The translations under genes were made by a program, and so were the position numbers. From Pseudomonas multiresinivorans (GTDB taxonomy: Bacteria; Pseudomonadota; Gammaproteobacteria; Pseudomonadales; Pseudomonadaceae), in the NCBI RefSeq assembly GCF_012971725.1, contig NZ_CP048833.1:868001-932000 (forward strand): 64,000 nucleotides of DNA, in the 5' to 3' direction. The number at the start of each line of letters is the position of its first letter. The first letter of the stretch is position 1. Below, piece by piece: positions 1 through 8,410 of this stretch. The notes beneath the pieces are model-generated. The model was given only the letters and a program-made list of their open reading frames with translations. It did not search any database and was not told where the DNA came from.

Positions 1-1161
1 GGTCCTTATTTTGCTGTGTGTGCTGCCGTGATCAGCATCGGTCTGGCCCTGGGCCTGACCATGCCGCTGGTTTCTCTGCGTCTGGAGGGCTGGGGTTACG
101 GCAACTTCGCCATCGGCGTCATGGCGTCCACGCCTGCGGTTGGCGTGCTGCTGGGCGCGATGATCGCCGGCCGCCTCGCCGCGCGGGTCGGCACACCGCT
201 GCTGATGCGCATCTGCCTGATTTCCGGGGCCTTCTCGGTGGGCCTGCTGGCATTGCTGCAGAGCTATCCGATCTGGCTGTTCCTGCGCCTGCTGATCGGC
301 GTGCAACTGACTGTCGTGTTCATCCTCGGTGAAAGCTGGATCAACCAGTTGGCCATCGAGAAATGGCGCGGCCGCCTGGTCGCCCTGTATGGCACCGGCT
401 ACGCGCTGAGCCAGCTGTCCGGCCCGGTGCTGCTGACCTTCATCGGTACCGCCGACGACCGTGGTTTCTGGTTCAGCGTCTGCCTGCTGGTGGGCGGTTC
501 CCTGTTGCTGCTCGGCCGTACCGGCGCGCCCAAGGTCGACCCGCACAGTGCCAACGGCCGCGGGTTGTTCAGCTTCTGCGCCCAGCTTCCGGCGATCGCC
601 TGGGCGGTGGTGCTGTTCGCCGGCTTCGAGGCCATGATCCTCACCCTGCTGCCGGTGTATGGCATCCAGCAGGGCTTTACCCAGGCGGTGGCGCTGGCGA
701 TGGTCAGCACCGTGGTGGTCGGCGATGCGCTGCTGCAACTGCCCATCGGCTGGCTGGCCGACCGCATCTCCCGGCAGACGTTGTTCAAGGGCTGCGGCAT
801 CGTGCTGTTCCTCAGCAGCCTGGCCATGCCGCTGCTGCTGCACCATAGCGCCATCTGGCCGGTGCTGGTGCTGTTCGGCGCCAGTGCGGGCGGGTTGTTC
901 ACCCTGTCGCTGATCCTGATTGGCGAGCGCTACCGTGACGACGCGCTGGTTCGCGCCAACGCGCATATCGCCCAGCTCTGGGGAATTGGCTGCCTGATCG
1001 GCCCCCTGGCGACCGGCGCGGCCAGCCAGTGGATCAGCGGCCATGCGCTGCCGCTGGTGATGGCACTGGGCGCTGCCGGTTTCGTGGTGCTGGTGTCCTA
1101 TCGCGGCTTGCCGCCGGTGATGCGCGCGACCGACGCCGAGCTGCAGCAGGAGCGCTCCTAG
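1..1161 (+). CDS. MFS transporter (5' truncated by window edge)
   Basis: Major facilitator superfamily exporter of the inner membrane. The reading frame is open to base 1, so the true start lies upstream; the first in-frame GTG (16) falls inside what reads as transmembrane helix 1. About 386 residues are visible with regularly spaced hydrophobic helices, a basic loop after helix 2 (GRLAARVG) and a mid-protein loop leading into the second bundle (GWLADRISRQT), both typical of MFS antiporters. Substrate unknown; YcaD-like proteins are the nearest family I recognise. Its stop overlaps the stop of the convergent phospholipase D-like gene (shared CTAG). In P. aeruginosa an MFS gene occupies the same place relative to the dad locus (from memory). 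Confidence 0.85.
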   Translation, partial: GPYFAVCAAVISIGLALGLTMPLVSLRLEGWGYGNFAIGVMASTPAVGVLLGAMIAGRLAARVGTPLLMRICLISGAFSVGLLALLQSYPIWLFLRLLIGVQLTVVFILGESWINQLAIEKWRGRLVALYGTGYALSQLSGPVLLTFIGTADDRGFWFSVCLLVGGSLLLLGRTGAPKVDPHSANGRGLFSFCAQLPAIAWAVVLFAGFEAMILTLLPVYGIQQGFTQAVALAMVSTVVVGDALLQLPIGWLADRISRQTLFKGCGIVLFLSSLAMPLLLHHSAIWPVLVLFGASAGGLFTLSLILIGERYRDDALVRANAHIAQLWGIGCLIGPLATGAASQWISGHALPLVMALGAAGFVVLVSYRGLPPVMRATDAELQQERS

Positions 1162-2711
1162 AGCATCTTCTCCAGCCCGATGGCGCCGGCGATCCATACG
1201 TTGAGCCGGCGCCAGGCGTTGCCCGGCTCACGGTCCAGCGCCACCAGCTTGCCGCCACGCTCCTCGATCCAGACCAGCTTCGGCGGGTCGCTGTTCGGCG
1301 CGATCTTCACCTGGTAGCTGACGCTCGGCGACATACTGGCCAGCGCCAGGCGGCGCACCTGATCGGCCAGCTCCGGGCTGTCGACGATGATGCCGACCTC
1401 GGTGTTCCACAGCACCGAACGCGGGTCGAAGTTCAGCGAGCCGACGAACACCTTCTGCTGGTCGAACACTGCTGCCTTGCTGTGCAGGCTGGCGCTGCTC
1501 GAGCCGCGGACCATCCACGGCGCGCCGGACAGGCGCTGGTCCGGGTCGGCGCGCAGCTCGTAGAGCTTCACCCCATGCTCAAGCAACTCCAGGCGATAGG
1601 GCGCGTAGCCGGCATGCACCGCCGGCACGTCGGTGGCTTCCAGCGAGTTGGTCAGCAGGCGCACGCTGACGCCGCTTTCGGCGCGTTGGGTCAGGTAGTC
1701 GACGCCGGCGCTGGTCGGCACGAAGTAGGCCGAGACCAGGATCAGCTCTTTCGACACTTCGTCGAACAGCGGTTGCAACTGGGTGCTGAGCAACTGCTCG
1801 CCTTTCGGATCGCCCTGGTCGAGTACCTTGAGTGGCGTATCCCAGACTGCCTTGCCCGGCGCCCAGACCAGGTCGTCCAGCCAGTTCTGCAGGTGCGGGC
1901 GGTCGCTGTTGCGATTCAGCCGGGCGATATAGCTGGAGCTCTTCACCCGTTCCTTCGCCAGGTAGTGATCCAGCTTGCGGCGCATGCGATTGAGCTCGTC
2001 GAGGTCCGGCTCGCCCCACAGGTAGTCCTCGACGGGCCGGCTGATGCGGCTGTTCCAGTACTGGTCGAAGCTCTGCCCCAGCGATTGCGCCACCGGCCCT
2101 ACGCCCATCAGGTCGAGGTCGCTGAAGTTCATCTCGGCCTTGGCGTCGAAGTACTCGTCGCCCAGGTTGCGGCCGCCGACGATGGCCACGCTGTTGTCTG
2201 CCAGCAGCAACTTGTTGTGCATTCGCCGGTGCTGCTCGGAGAGGTTGAACAGCCGCCCGAGGTTGCGCGTGACGCCGGTGCTGCGGCCCAGATGCAGCGG
2301 ATTGAACAGGCGCACCTGAATGTTCGGGTGGGCGGCGAGGGCGCCCAGTTCGTAATCCCAGCCATCGCTGCTGGTGTCGTCGATCAGGATGCGCACGCGT
2401 ACGCCGCGATCCGCCGCGTGCAGCAGTTCGCGGATCAGCGCGCGGGTGGTGAGGCCGTCGTGGACGATGTAGTACTGGACGTCGAGGCTGCGCTGGGCCT
2501 TGCGGATCAGCTCGGCGCGGGCGAGGAAGGCGTCGACGCTGGAAGCCAGCAGGTGGAAGCCGGACTGGCCGGGATGGGCGGCGGCGCGCTCGCTGATCTC
2601 ATTGTCCAGCCGCGTGCCCTGCACCGGCAGCACGTGCGAGGGCTCGGGCGGCGGCGCACTGGCGCAGCCGCCCAGGGCCAGCAGGATCAGCAGGAGCAGG
2701 CGTGGAAGCAA
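1158..2711 (-). CDS. phospholipase D-family lipoprotein (cardiolipin synthase-like)
   Basis: Predicted envelope lipoprotein with two phospholipase D domains. The start is a TTG at 2709-2711 preceded by GGAGA, because it gives a clean lipoprotein signal: a short Leu-rich segment ending in LGGC. Longer ATG options upstream are implausible low-complexity sequence. HxKxxxxD motifs are present twice, HNKLLLAD (His165) and HSKAAVFD (His410), followed by GGRNLGDEY and GSLNFDPRS, so both halves of the catalytic site are intact. Length 517 aa. The family includes ClsC-like cardiolipin synthases and uncharacterised PLD lipoproteins; head-group transfer or phospholipid hydrolysis at the outer membrane is inferred. 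Convergent with the MFS gene. Confidence 0.82.
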   Translation of the reverse strand: MLPRLLLLILLALGGCASAPPPEPSHVLPVQGTRLDNEISERAAAHPGQSGFHLLASSVDAFLARAELIRKAQRSLDVQYYIVHDGLTTRALIRELLHAADRGVRVRILIDDTSSDGWDYELGALAAHPNIQVRLFNPLHLGRSTGVTRNLGRLFNLSEQHRRMHNKLLLADNSVAIVGGRNLGDEYFDAKAEMNFSDLDLMGVGPVAQSLGQSFDQYWNSRISRPVEDYLWGEPDLDELNRMRRKLDHYLAKERVKSSSYIARLNRNSDRPHLQNWLDDLVWAPGKAVWDTPLKVLDQGDPKGEQLLSTQLQPLFDEVSKELILVSAYFVPTSAGVDYLTQRAESGVSVRLLTNSLEATDVPAVHAGYAPYRLELLEHGVKLYELRADPDQRLSGAPWMVRGSSSASLHSKAAVFDQQKVFVGSLNFDPRSVLWNTEVGIIVDSPELADQVRRLALASMSPSVSYQVKIAPNSDPPKLVWIEERGGKLVALDREPGNAWRRLNVWIAGAIGLEKML

Positions 2712-2778
2712 GGGAAGTCTCCGACAAGCCCGCCGGTGACGGGCTGCGGAAGATTCTAGCCGCTGCAGCGCGCAGGGG

Positions 2779-4098
2779 TCAGCCGCCGAGGGTTTCCTTG
2801 AAGCGGTACCAGGCCATGCCCAGGGCCAGCAATGGCGAGCGCAGCAGCTTGCCGCCGGGGAAGGTGATGTGCGGCACCTTGGCGAACAGCTCGAAGCCGC
2901 TGCCCTGCTGGCCGGCAATGGCCTCGGCGAGCAGCTTGCCGGCCAGGTGCGTGGCGTTCACGCCATGGCCGGCATAGGCCTGGGCGAAGTACACATTGGG
3001 CTGGTCGGGCAGGCGGCCGATCTGCGGCAGGCGGTTGGCACCGATGCCGATCATGCCGCCCCACTGGTAGTCGATGCGCAGGTTTTCCAGGTGCGGGAAG
3101 ACCTTGAGCATCTTCGGTCGCATATAGGCGGCGATGTCCGCCGGATCACGCCCGGAGTAATGGCAGGCACCGCCAAACAGCAGGCGGTTGTCGGCGGAAA
3201 GACGGTAGTAGTCCAGCGCTACGCGTTGGTCGCACACGGCCATGTTCTGCGGCAGCAGCGCATGAGCCTGTTCGGCGGACAGCGGCTCGGTGGCGATGAC
3301 GTAGCTGCCGGCCGGCAGCACCTTGCCGTCGAGGTAGGGATTCAGGCGGTTCTGGTAGGCGTTGCAGGCGATCACCAGGGACTTGGCGCGCACGCTGCCC
3401 TGGGCGGTACGCACGCGCACTTCGCTGCCGTAGTCGATGCCGGTGACAGCGGAGTTCTCGAACAGCTTCACGCCCAGGCGCTGCGCCGCGGCGGCTTCGC
3501 CGAGGGCGAGGTTGAGCGGGTGCAGGTGGCCCGAGCCCATGTCCACCATGCCGCCGACATAGAGATCGGAGCCGACGATGGAGCGCATCTCCTCTTTCGG
3601 GACCATGCGCAGTTCGTGGCGGTAGCCGAGGCTCTTCAGTTCATCGAAGTCTTCCTGGAAGCCTTCGACGTCGGAAGGCTTGTTGGCCAGATCGCAGTAG
3701 CCCCAGGTCAGGTCGCAGTCGATGGCGTATTTCTCGACGCGGCGGCGGACGATTTCCACCGCCTCCAGACCCATCAGCTTGATGGCATGGACGCCATCGG
3801 CGCCGATCACCGGCTCGAACTGCTCCAGGCCGTGGCCGACGCCGCGGATCAGCTGGCCGCCGTTGCGGCCGCTGGCGCCCCAGCCGATCTGGTGGGCCTC
3901 CAGCAGGATGACCGAGAACCCGCGCTCGGCCAGCTCGATGGCCGTATTCAGCCCGGAGAAACCACCGCCGATGACGCACACGTCGGCCCTTTCCTCGCCG
4001 GCCAGGGGCGGTACTTCGAGGCGGCGATTGACGCTCGCGGCGTAGTAGGACGGGGCGTGGCGGTCGGTGTGTACCGGCTGGTGAACGCGGGCGTTCAT
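2779..4098 (-). CDS. pauB4: FAD-dependent gamma-glutamylputrescine oxidase family (PauB-like)
   Basis: Cytoplasmic FAD-dependent amine oxidase of the DAO/PuuB family (439 aa), expected to oxidise gamma-glutamylated polyamines or similar secondary amines. The ADP-binding motif VIGGGFSG lies at residues 43-49, followed by a conserved acidic residue and the GASGRNGGQ segment typical of PuuB/OrdL proteins; the C-terminal FAD contact reads GGMIGIGANRLPQIG and YAGHGVN. In P. aeruginosa the gene next to lrp/dadR at this position is one of four pauB paralogues (from memory), hence the symbol, which is tentative. It is transcribed away from dadR and has an AT-rich inverted-repeat site just upstream. 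Substrate not determinable from sequence. Confidence 0.78.
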   Translation of the reverse strand: MNARVHQPVHTDRHAPSYYAASVNRRLEVPPLAGEERADVCVIGGGFSGLNTAIELAERGFSVILLEAHQIGWGASGRNGGQLIRGVGHGLEQFEPVIGADGVHAIKLMGLEAVEIVRRRVEKYAIDCDLTWGYCDLANKPSDVEGFQEDFDELKSLGYRHELRMVPKEEMRSIVGSDLYVGGMVDMGSGHLHPLNLALGEAAAAQRLGVKLFENSAVTGIDYGSEVRVRTAQGSVRAKSLVIACNAYQNRLNPYLDGKVLPAGSYVIATEPLSAEQAHALLPQNMAVCDQRVALDYYRLSADNRLLFGGACHYSGRDPADIAAYMRPKMLKVFPHLENLRIDYQWGGMIGIGANRLPQIGRLPDQPNVYFAQAYAGHGVNATHLAGKLLAEAIAGQQGSGFELFAKVPHITFPGGKLLRSPLLALGMAWYRFKETLGG

Positions 4099-4104
4099 GT
4101 GCGA

Positions 4105-4143
4105 TATCCTGATTTTTGTGTTGTTAAAATTTTACGCAGGATA
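4105..4143. promoter_or_regulatory. candidate Lrp-type site upstream of the PauB-like gene
   Basis: Inverted arms TATCCTG (4105-4111) and CAGGATA (4137-4143) flank an AT-rich core that includes the palindrome TAAAATTTTA (4125-4134). AT-rich imperfect palindromes of this kind are typical of Lrp/AsnC binding. It sits 7 to 45 bp upstream of the oxidase start, with the Lrp-family gene next door. Confidence 0.4.
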
Positions 4144-4263
4144 AACGCCGACTTCCCGCCCAGCCAATAGGCAGCGGCGCAAAAAGCGCTGGGAAGTCGT
4201 AAATAAACTCGATGAGCCTGCCGCGAACGGCGGGGAATCAGTCCGGCTTTTTAGTCCGGCTAT

Positions 4264-4752
4264 TTAGTCGGGGATAGGCAGGGTGAGGCTTTCCTTCACC
4301 TCTTCCATCACGATGTAGCTCTTGGATTCGCGCACGTGGGGCAGCTTGAGCAGGATGTCGCCCAGCAGCTTGCGGTAGGAGGCCATCTCCGAGATACGCG
4401 CCTTCACCAGGTAGTCGAAGTGGCCCGACACCAGGTGGCACTCCAGCACGTGGGGCAGTTTGAGCACCGAGCGGCGGAAGTCCTCGAAGGTGTCACCGGA
4501 TTTGTAGTCCAGGCTGATTTCGACGAACACCAGCAGGCTCGCTTTCAGGTACTGCGGGTTCAGCCGGGCGTTGTAGCCCATGATGATCCCCTCGCGCTCC
4601 AGCCGGCGCACGCGCTCGGTGCACGGCGTGGTGGAGAGGCCGACGCGCTCGCCCAGTTCGGTGAAGGAGATGCGACCCTCTTCCTGCAGGATGCGCAGGA
4701 TATTGCGGTCGATCTTGTCCAGTTCGCGGCGGCTTTGGTGCTGGGTTCTCAT
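4264..4752 (-). CDS. dadR: Lrp/AsnC family transcriptional regulator (DadR-like)
   Basis: 162 aa Lrp-family regulator. An N-terminal winged helix-turn-helix (about residues 10-60, LDKIDRNILRILQEEGRIS then the LSTTPCTERVRRLE recognition region) is followed by the RAM ligand-binding domain (about 70-155, GHFDYLVKARI). In P. aeruginosa the equivalent protein activates dadAX in response to L-alanine; here dadA-rid-dadX lies about 3.7 kb away on the opposite strand, with the ydb operon between, the same arrangement. It probably also controls its own promoter and perhaps the neighbouring PauB-like gene (inference). Confidence 0.85.
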   Translation of the reverse strand: MRTQHQSRRELDKIDRNILRILQEEGRISFTELGERVGLSTTPCTERVRRLEREGIIMGYNARLNPQYLKASLLVFVEISLDYKSGDTFEDFRRSVLKLPHVLECHLVSGHFDYLVKARISEMASYRKLLGDILLKLPHVRESKSYIVMEEVKESLTLPIPD

Positions 4753-4915
4753 GGGAAAGACTCTGGGATGAGCTTTGGGGGAATGTCGGCAATATAGTCG
4801 GTTGTGCAGGGAATATCACTGGCATCCCTTGAACTTCCCGCGCCGGGCGGCCAGCCTGTAGGCCAGAGTTCTGCCGTTTCCGGCTGTAATCGCCTGTTCT
4901 TTCCGGAGCCTTCGC

Positions 4916-7480
4916 ATGTCGTTCCCCCGCCTGCGCACCGTCCTCCTGCTGCTGTTGCTGCTCCTGGCACTGGCGGTCGGCGCGGCGTGGCTGGCGGTTC
5001 CACGTCTGCTGGCCAATGCCGGGGTGAGCATCGAGCAGTGGCAGGGTCTGAGCGTTTCGCGACAAGGGCTGACCTTGGAACAGATGGCTCTTCAGCGGCA
5101 GACACCCGATGGCGCGCGGTTGGCCATCCAGTTGCGCGAGGTCCGCGTCGGCTGGCCCGAACATGCCGATGGCCGCTGGCGCTTGAAGGAACTGGCCGCC
5201 GGCAGGATCGATGTCCGCCAATGGCCGGGAGAGAGGGCGGAAGATGAGGATGCTGCCCTGCCGGACCTTGCGCAGCTCAACCGCTGGTTGGCGCTGCTGC
5301 CCGGGCGGCTGGCGCTGGAGCAGGTTTTCCTCGAGCTGCCCTGTGCCCGCGAACAGCGCTGCACCCTCAATGGCAGCGCCCACTGGCAGCAGATCCAGGG
5401 CGGCGCCGCGGCGCTGGGCGGCGAGCTGCGCCAGGGTGGGCAGCAGCTCGCCTTCAATGGCCTGTTGCAGCCCGGCGACGGGCAGTGGCGCTTGCAACTG
5501 GACAGCTTCCTCGATAACGAACAGCTGCTGTCGCTGGATTCGACCTGGGCGCCGGGCGCCCGCCAGCTCAGCGGCAACCTTGCCAGCCCCGCCGTGCCGC
5601 CGGTGCAGGCGGTGCGCAACTGGCTGGGCATGTGGTTGCCAACGCCGAACCTGCCGCTGCCTATTCCCGAAGCCGGCCGTCTGCGCCTGAGCTGGAATAC
5701 GCAGCTGGCTGGCAGCGCCGCGTGGCCGGACTGGCCCGGCCTGCGCGATGGCCGCGGCAACATCGATCTTTCCCTGCAATTGCCGCAACCCTGGCCGCTG
5801 CCAGGCCTGGGCAACCTGCAGGGCGACCTGCGGCTGATCGCCAGCGGCACCGACGTTGGCTGGCGGCCCTCGGTGCTCAGCGGCGATCTGCGCCTGTCCG
5901 ACCTCTACGGCGACTGGCTGCAGGTGCTGCCAGTGGGCCTGCGCCCGGCACGAGTGACGCTGCACATGGAGCCCGGCGTGGATGAAGAGGCCGGTAGTGT
6001 TCGCGCCGACCTGCACGCCGTGGGCGCCGCCGACCTGCGCCTGCGTTCCCGCGTGGCATTGCTGGAAGCGACGCCACTGGCGCTGCAACTGATGGACTCG
6101 CGGCTGGAGGGCAAGGTCCCGCACCTGGAACTGGCCGGCTTGCGTGGCGACACCAGCCGACTCGACCTGAGCTTCGAGGGGCGCGTCGACCAGCAGTCAG
6201 CCAACTTCGCCTTCGCCGATGGCGCGCAACTCCAGGTCGGCACCCTGGCCGGCCCACAGTCGCTCAAGGCGAGCAAGCTCAGCGCCGTTCTCGGCAAGGG
6301 CACGCTCGACCTGGGCTATGCGGCCGATACACCAGCCACCCTGCAACTGAATGCGCCGCTGAAACTGGCCGTGGGCGAACTGCGCCAGCCCCACGTCAAA
6401 GCGCTTTCCTGGAATGCCCTCGGGACGCTGGCGGCGAGCCTCGACAGCCAGCAGTTCAAGGGCCGGCTGCTGAACAGCGGCGGGCTGAACGCCGAAGTCG
6501 ATCTGAACAATTCCGCCAAGCAGGGTGTTGCGCTGGTTGCGCGCCAGCCGGAGTTCTTCCTGCGCACCGGCAACCCGTTGGAGAAGTCCCTTGGCGACTG
6601 GCCGGCGCTGCTCAGCCTGAACAACGGCAAGGCCAGCTTCGACCTGAATTGGCGCCTGCCGCCGGGTAGCGCGCCGCAGAGCCTGGACCTGAACCTGCGC
6701 GGGCAAGGTCTGGAAGGCGTGTACGACCGCAGTGAGGTCCACGGCCTCGACCTGCAGGCGAAGTTCGCGCTGAAAGGCTCGCAGATGGAGCTTCAGCTGC
6801 CGCAGGTGAAAGTCGCCTCGCTCAACCCCGGCGTGACGCTGGGGCCGCTGTCGCTGCAGGGCAACTACAAAGGCTCGCTGGACGCGCCGCTGGCCGGGCG
6901 GGTCGACTGGCAGCAGGTGGAGCTCGGTTTGTTCAACGGTCGTGCATGGCTACCGCCGGGGGCTGTGGATCTTTCCTCGCGCCGCGAGGGTCTGACGCTG
7001 AAGCTGGAAGGGCTGGCGCTGGAGGCGATCCTGGCGGCGTACCCGGCGGAAGGGCTGTCCGGCAACGGCATCATCGACGGCAACCTGCCGCTGGGCCTGC
7101 ATGACGGCAAACTGGTCATCCACGGCGGGGAAGTCGCCGCGCGGCAGCCGGGAGTGCTGCAGTTCCGTTCGGAGAAGATCCGCTCCCTGGGCCAGAGCAA
7201 CCCGGCCATGCAACTGGTGGCCACGGCCATCGACGATTTCCGTTACGACAAATTGAGCAGCCGCGTGGATTATGATGAATCGGGCAAGCTGCTCCTCGCC
7301 CTGAGCCTGAGCGGGCGCAACCCCGCGCTGGAACAGGGCCGGCCGATCAACCTCAACGTCAACCTGGAGGAGAACGTGCCCAAGCTGCTCACCAGCCTGC
7401 AACTGAGCGACCGGGTCAGCGACACCATTCGCAAGCGCGTGCAGGAACGCCTGCGCAACGACCCGGCCGCTGCGCCATGA
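4916..7480 (+). CDS. ydbH: YdbH family intermembrane phospholipid transport protein
   Basis: 854 aa AsmA-like protein. A single N-terminal transmembrane anchor (about residues 8-28, Leu-rich) is followed by a very long periplasmic region of alternating beta-strand pattern, expected to form a hydrophobic groove bridging inner and outer membranes. In E. coli YdbH works with the lipoprotein YnbE and the periplasmic YdbL in anterograde lipid transport, redundantly with TamB and YhdP. The same three genes follow in order here. The ATG at 4916 is chosen because it begins just before the anchor. The stop overlaps the next possible ATG (7477) by four bases, but ynbE more likely starts at 7498. Confidence 0.85.
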   Translation: MSFPRLRTVLLLLLLLLALAVGAAWLAVPRLLANAGVSIEQWQGLSVSRQGLTLEQMALQRQTPDGARLAIQLREVRVGWPEHADGRWRLKELAAGRIDVRQWPGERAEDEDAALPDLAQLNRWLALLPGRLALEQVFLELPCAREQRCTLNGSAHWQQIQGGAAALGGELRQGGQQLAFNGLLQPGDGQWRLQLDSFLDNEQLLSLDSTWAPGARQLSGNLASPAVPPVQAVRNWLGMWLPTPNLPLPIPEAGRLRLSWNTQLAGSAAWPDWPGLRDGRGNIDLSLQLPQPWPLPGLGNLQGDLRLIASGTDVGWRPSVLSGDLRLSDLYGDWLQVLPVGLRPARVTLHMEPGVDEEAGSVRADLHAVGAADLRLRSRVALLEATPLALQLMDSRLEGKVPHLELAGLRGDTSRLDLSFEGRVDQQSANFAFADGAQLQVGTLAGPQSLKASKLSAVLGKGTLDLGYAADTPATLQLNAPLKLAVGELRQPHVKALSWNALGTLAASLDSQQFKGRLLNSGGLNAEVDLNNSAKQGVALVARQPEFFLRTGNPLEKSLGDWPALLSLNNGKASFDLNWRLPPGSAPQSLDLNLRGQGLEGVYDRSEVHGLDLQAKFALKGSQMELQLPQVKVASLNPGVTLGPLSLQGNYKGSLDAPLAGRVDWQQVELGLFNGRAWLPPGAVDLSSRREGLTLKLEGLALEAILAAYPAEGLSGNGIIDGNLPLGLHDGKLVIHGGEVAARQPGVLQFRSEKIRSLGQSNPAMQLVATAIDDFRYDKLSSRVDYDESGKLLLALSLSGRNPALEQGRPINLNVNLEENVPKLLTSLQLSDRVSDTIRKRVQERLRNDPAAAP

Positions 7481-7497
7481 CCGCAAGGAGAACCCCG

Positions 7498-7689
7498 ATG
7501 CGCCTTCGCGCCGTTTTACCCTTCCTGCTTCTGGCAGGCGTCGTCCAGGGCTGCACGCCCACCGTGCAGCTGGCCGCGCCCAAGGAGCCGATCAACATCA
7601 ACCTCAACGTGAAGATCGAGCACGAGATCTATATCAAGGTCGACAAGGCGCTCGACGGCATCATCAACGAGAACAGCGGCCTGTTCTAA
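7498..7689 (+). CDS. ynbE: YnbE family outer-membrane lipoprotein
   Basis: 63 aa lipoprotein. The ATG at 7498 is preferred over the overlapping ATG at 7477 because AAGGAG sits 8 bases upstream and the product begins directly with a signal peptide ending in the lipobox VVQGC. The mature part is short, with the pattern INLNVKIEHEIYIKVDKALD characteristic of YnbE. Known role in E. coli: outer-membrane partner of YdbH in the intermembrane lipid-transfer bridge. Lies between ydbH and ydbL in a tight operon. Confidence 0.85.
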   Translation: MRLRAVLPFLLLAGVVQGCTPTVQLAAPKEPININLNVKIEHEIYIKVDKALDGIINENSGLF

Positions 7690-7704
7690 AGAAGGAGCCT
7701 TTGC

Positions 7705-8049
7705 ATGAGATTGCACCGCAAACTGGGCGTCGCGCTGGTCGCCCTCTGCCTGAGCCTGCCGGTCATGGCCATGAGCCTGGAGCAGGCGATGTCCGCCCTG
7801 GGTGGCGCCAAATCCCAGGGGCTGGTCGGCGAGCAGACCGACGGCTACCTGGGCGTCGTGAAGAATGGCGGTGACGCCGCCGATATCGCTGCGCAGATCA
7901 ACGCCGCGCGCCGTGCCGAGTACCAGAAGGTCGCCGGCCAGAGCGGCGCCAAGCTGGCTGACGTGGAAGCACTGGCCGGCAAGAAGGCCATCGAACGTAC
8001 GCCATCGGGGCAGTACGTGCAGGTCAATGGTCAGTGGGTACGCAAGTAA
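7705..8049 (+). CDS. ydbL: YdbL family periplasmic protein (DUF1318)
   Basis: 114 aa with an N-terminal signal peptide ending near VMAMSL (about residue 23). The mature domain has the DUF1318 pattern, including GYLGV, INAARRAEYQ and a C-terminal YVQVNGQWVRK. AAGGAG lies 7 bases before the ATG. In E. coli YdbL prevents improper YdbH-YnbE multimers, acting as a periplasmic modulator of the bridge. Last gene of the operon; a 9-bp hairpin at 8072-8095 without a U-tract follows. Confidence 0.83.
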   Translation: MRLHRKLGVALVALCLSLPVMAMSLEQAMSALGGAKSQGLVGEQTDGYLGVVKNGGDAADIAAQINAARRAEYQKVAGQSGAKLADVEALAGKKAIERTPSGQYVQVNGQWVRK

Positions 8050-8410
8050 CCGCGCCAAGGGGATATCCCTGCTCGCCGCCGCTTCGGGCGGCGAGTCCGG
8101 GAAGCCGCTGCGCAAGCAGGTAATTCCCGTCGGGGAACGGCCCGGCGCGAGAAGTTCTGGCCAATCCCGCTCTGTTCGCTATTTCATCTGGGTCTGGTGA
8201 GGTTTTCACCAGATCCTCGACCATTCGGTCTCGGGTGAAAATGCCGTAATCCTGGTGGATGTCCCTCCGTGAAAGCGACTTTTGCCAGGATTTTTCGTCA
8301 AATACCGCATCGCAATCAGTGAATATCTCTGAGCCTGACTTCCTATACTGCGCGCATCTACGTTCAGAATAAGAAACGTCTGCGCCCCTGGCGCGACGTA
8401 GGAGGCAAAG
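8050..8410 (+). promoter_or_regulatory. dadA upstream region
   Basis: 360-base gap with no supported gene. It holds a hairpin just after ydbL (8072-8095; stem CTCGCCGCC), an inverted repeat TCTGGTGA-N5-TCACCAGA at 8193-8213, an AT-rich run around 8260-8340, a -10-like TATACT at 8344-8349 and a strong ribosome binding site TAGGAGG at 8399-8405 ahead of dadA. No good -35 is placed upstream of TATACT, which fits an activator-dependent promoter (DadR and possibly Crp/Vfr, by analogy with P. aeruginosa). Confidence 0.5.

Noticed and set aside
1029..2759. Long open frame (576 aa) on the plus strand across the PLD gene
   Set aside because: It is antisense to the PLD gene, whose HKD motifs and lipobox are clear; the antisense product is low-complexity Ala/Arg/Gln-rich, a usual shadow in high-GC DNA.
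4493..6124. Long minus-strand open frame (543 aa) over dadR and ydbH
   Set aside because: Overlaps two well-supported genes and has only shadow-type composition.
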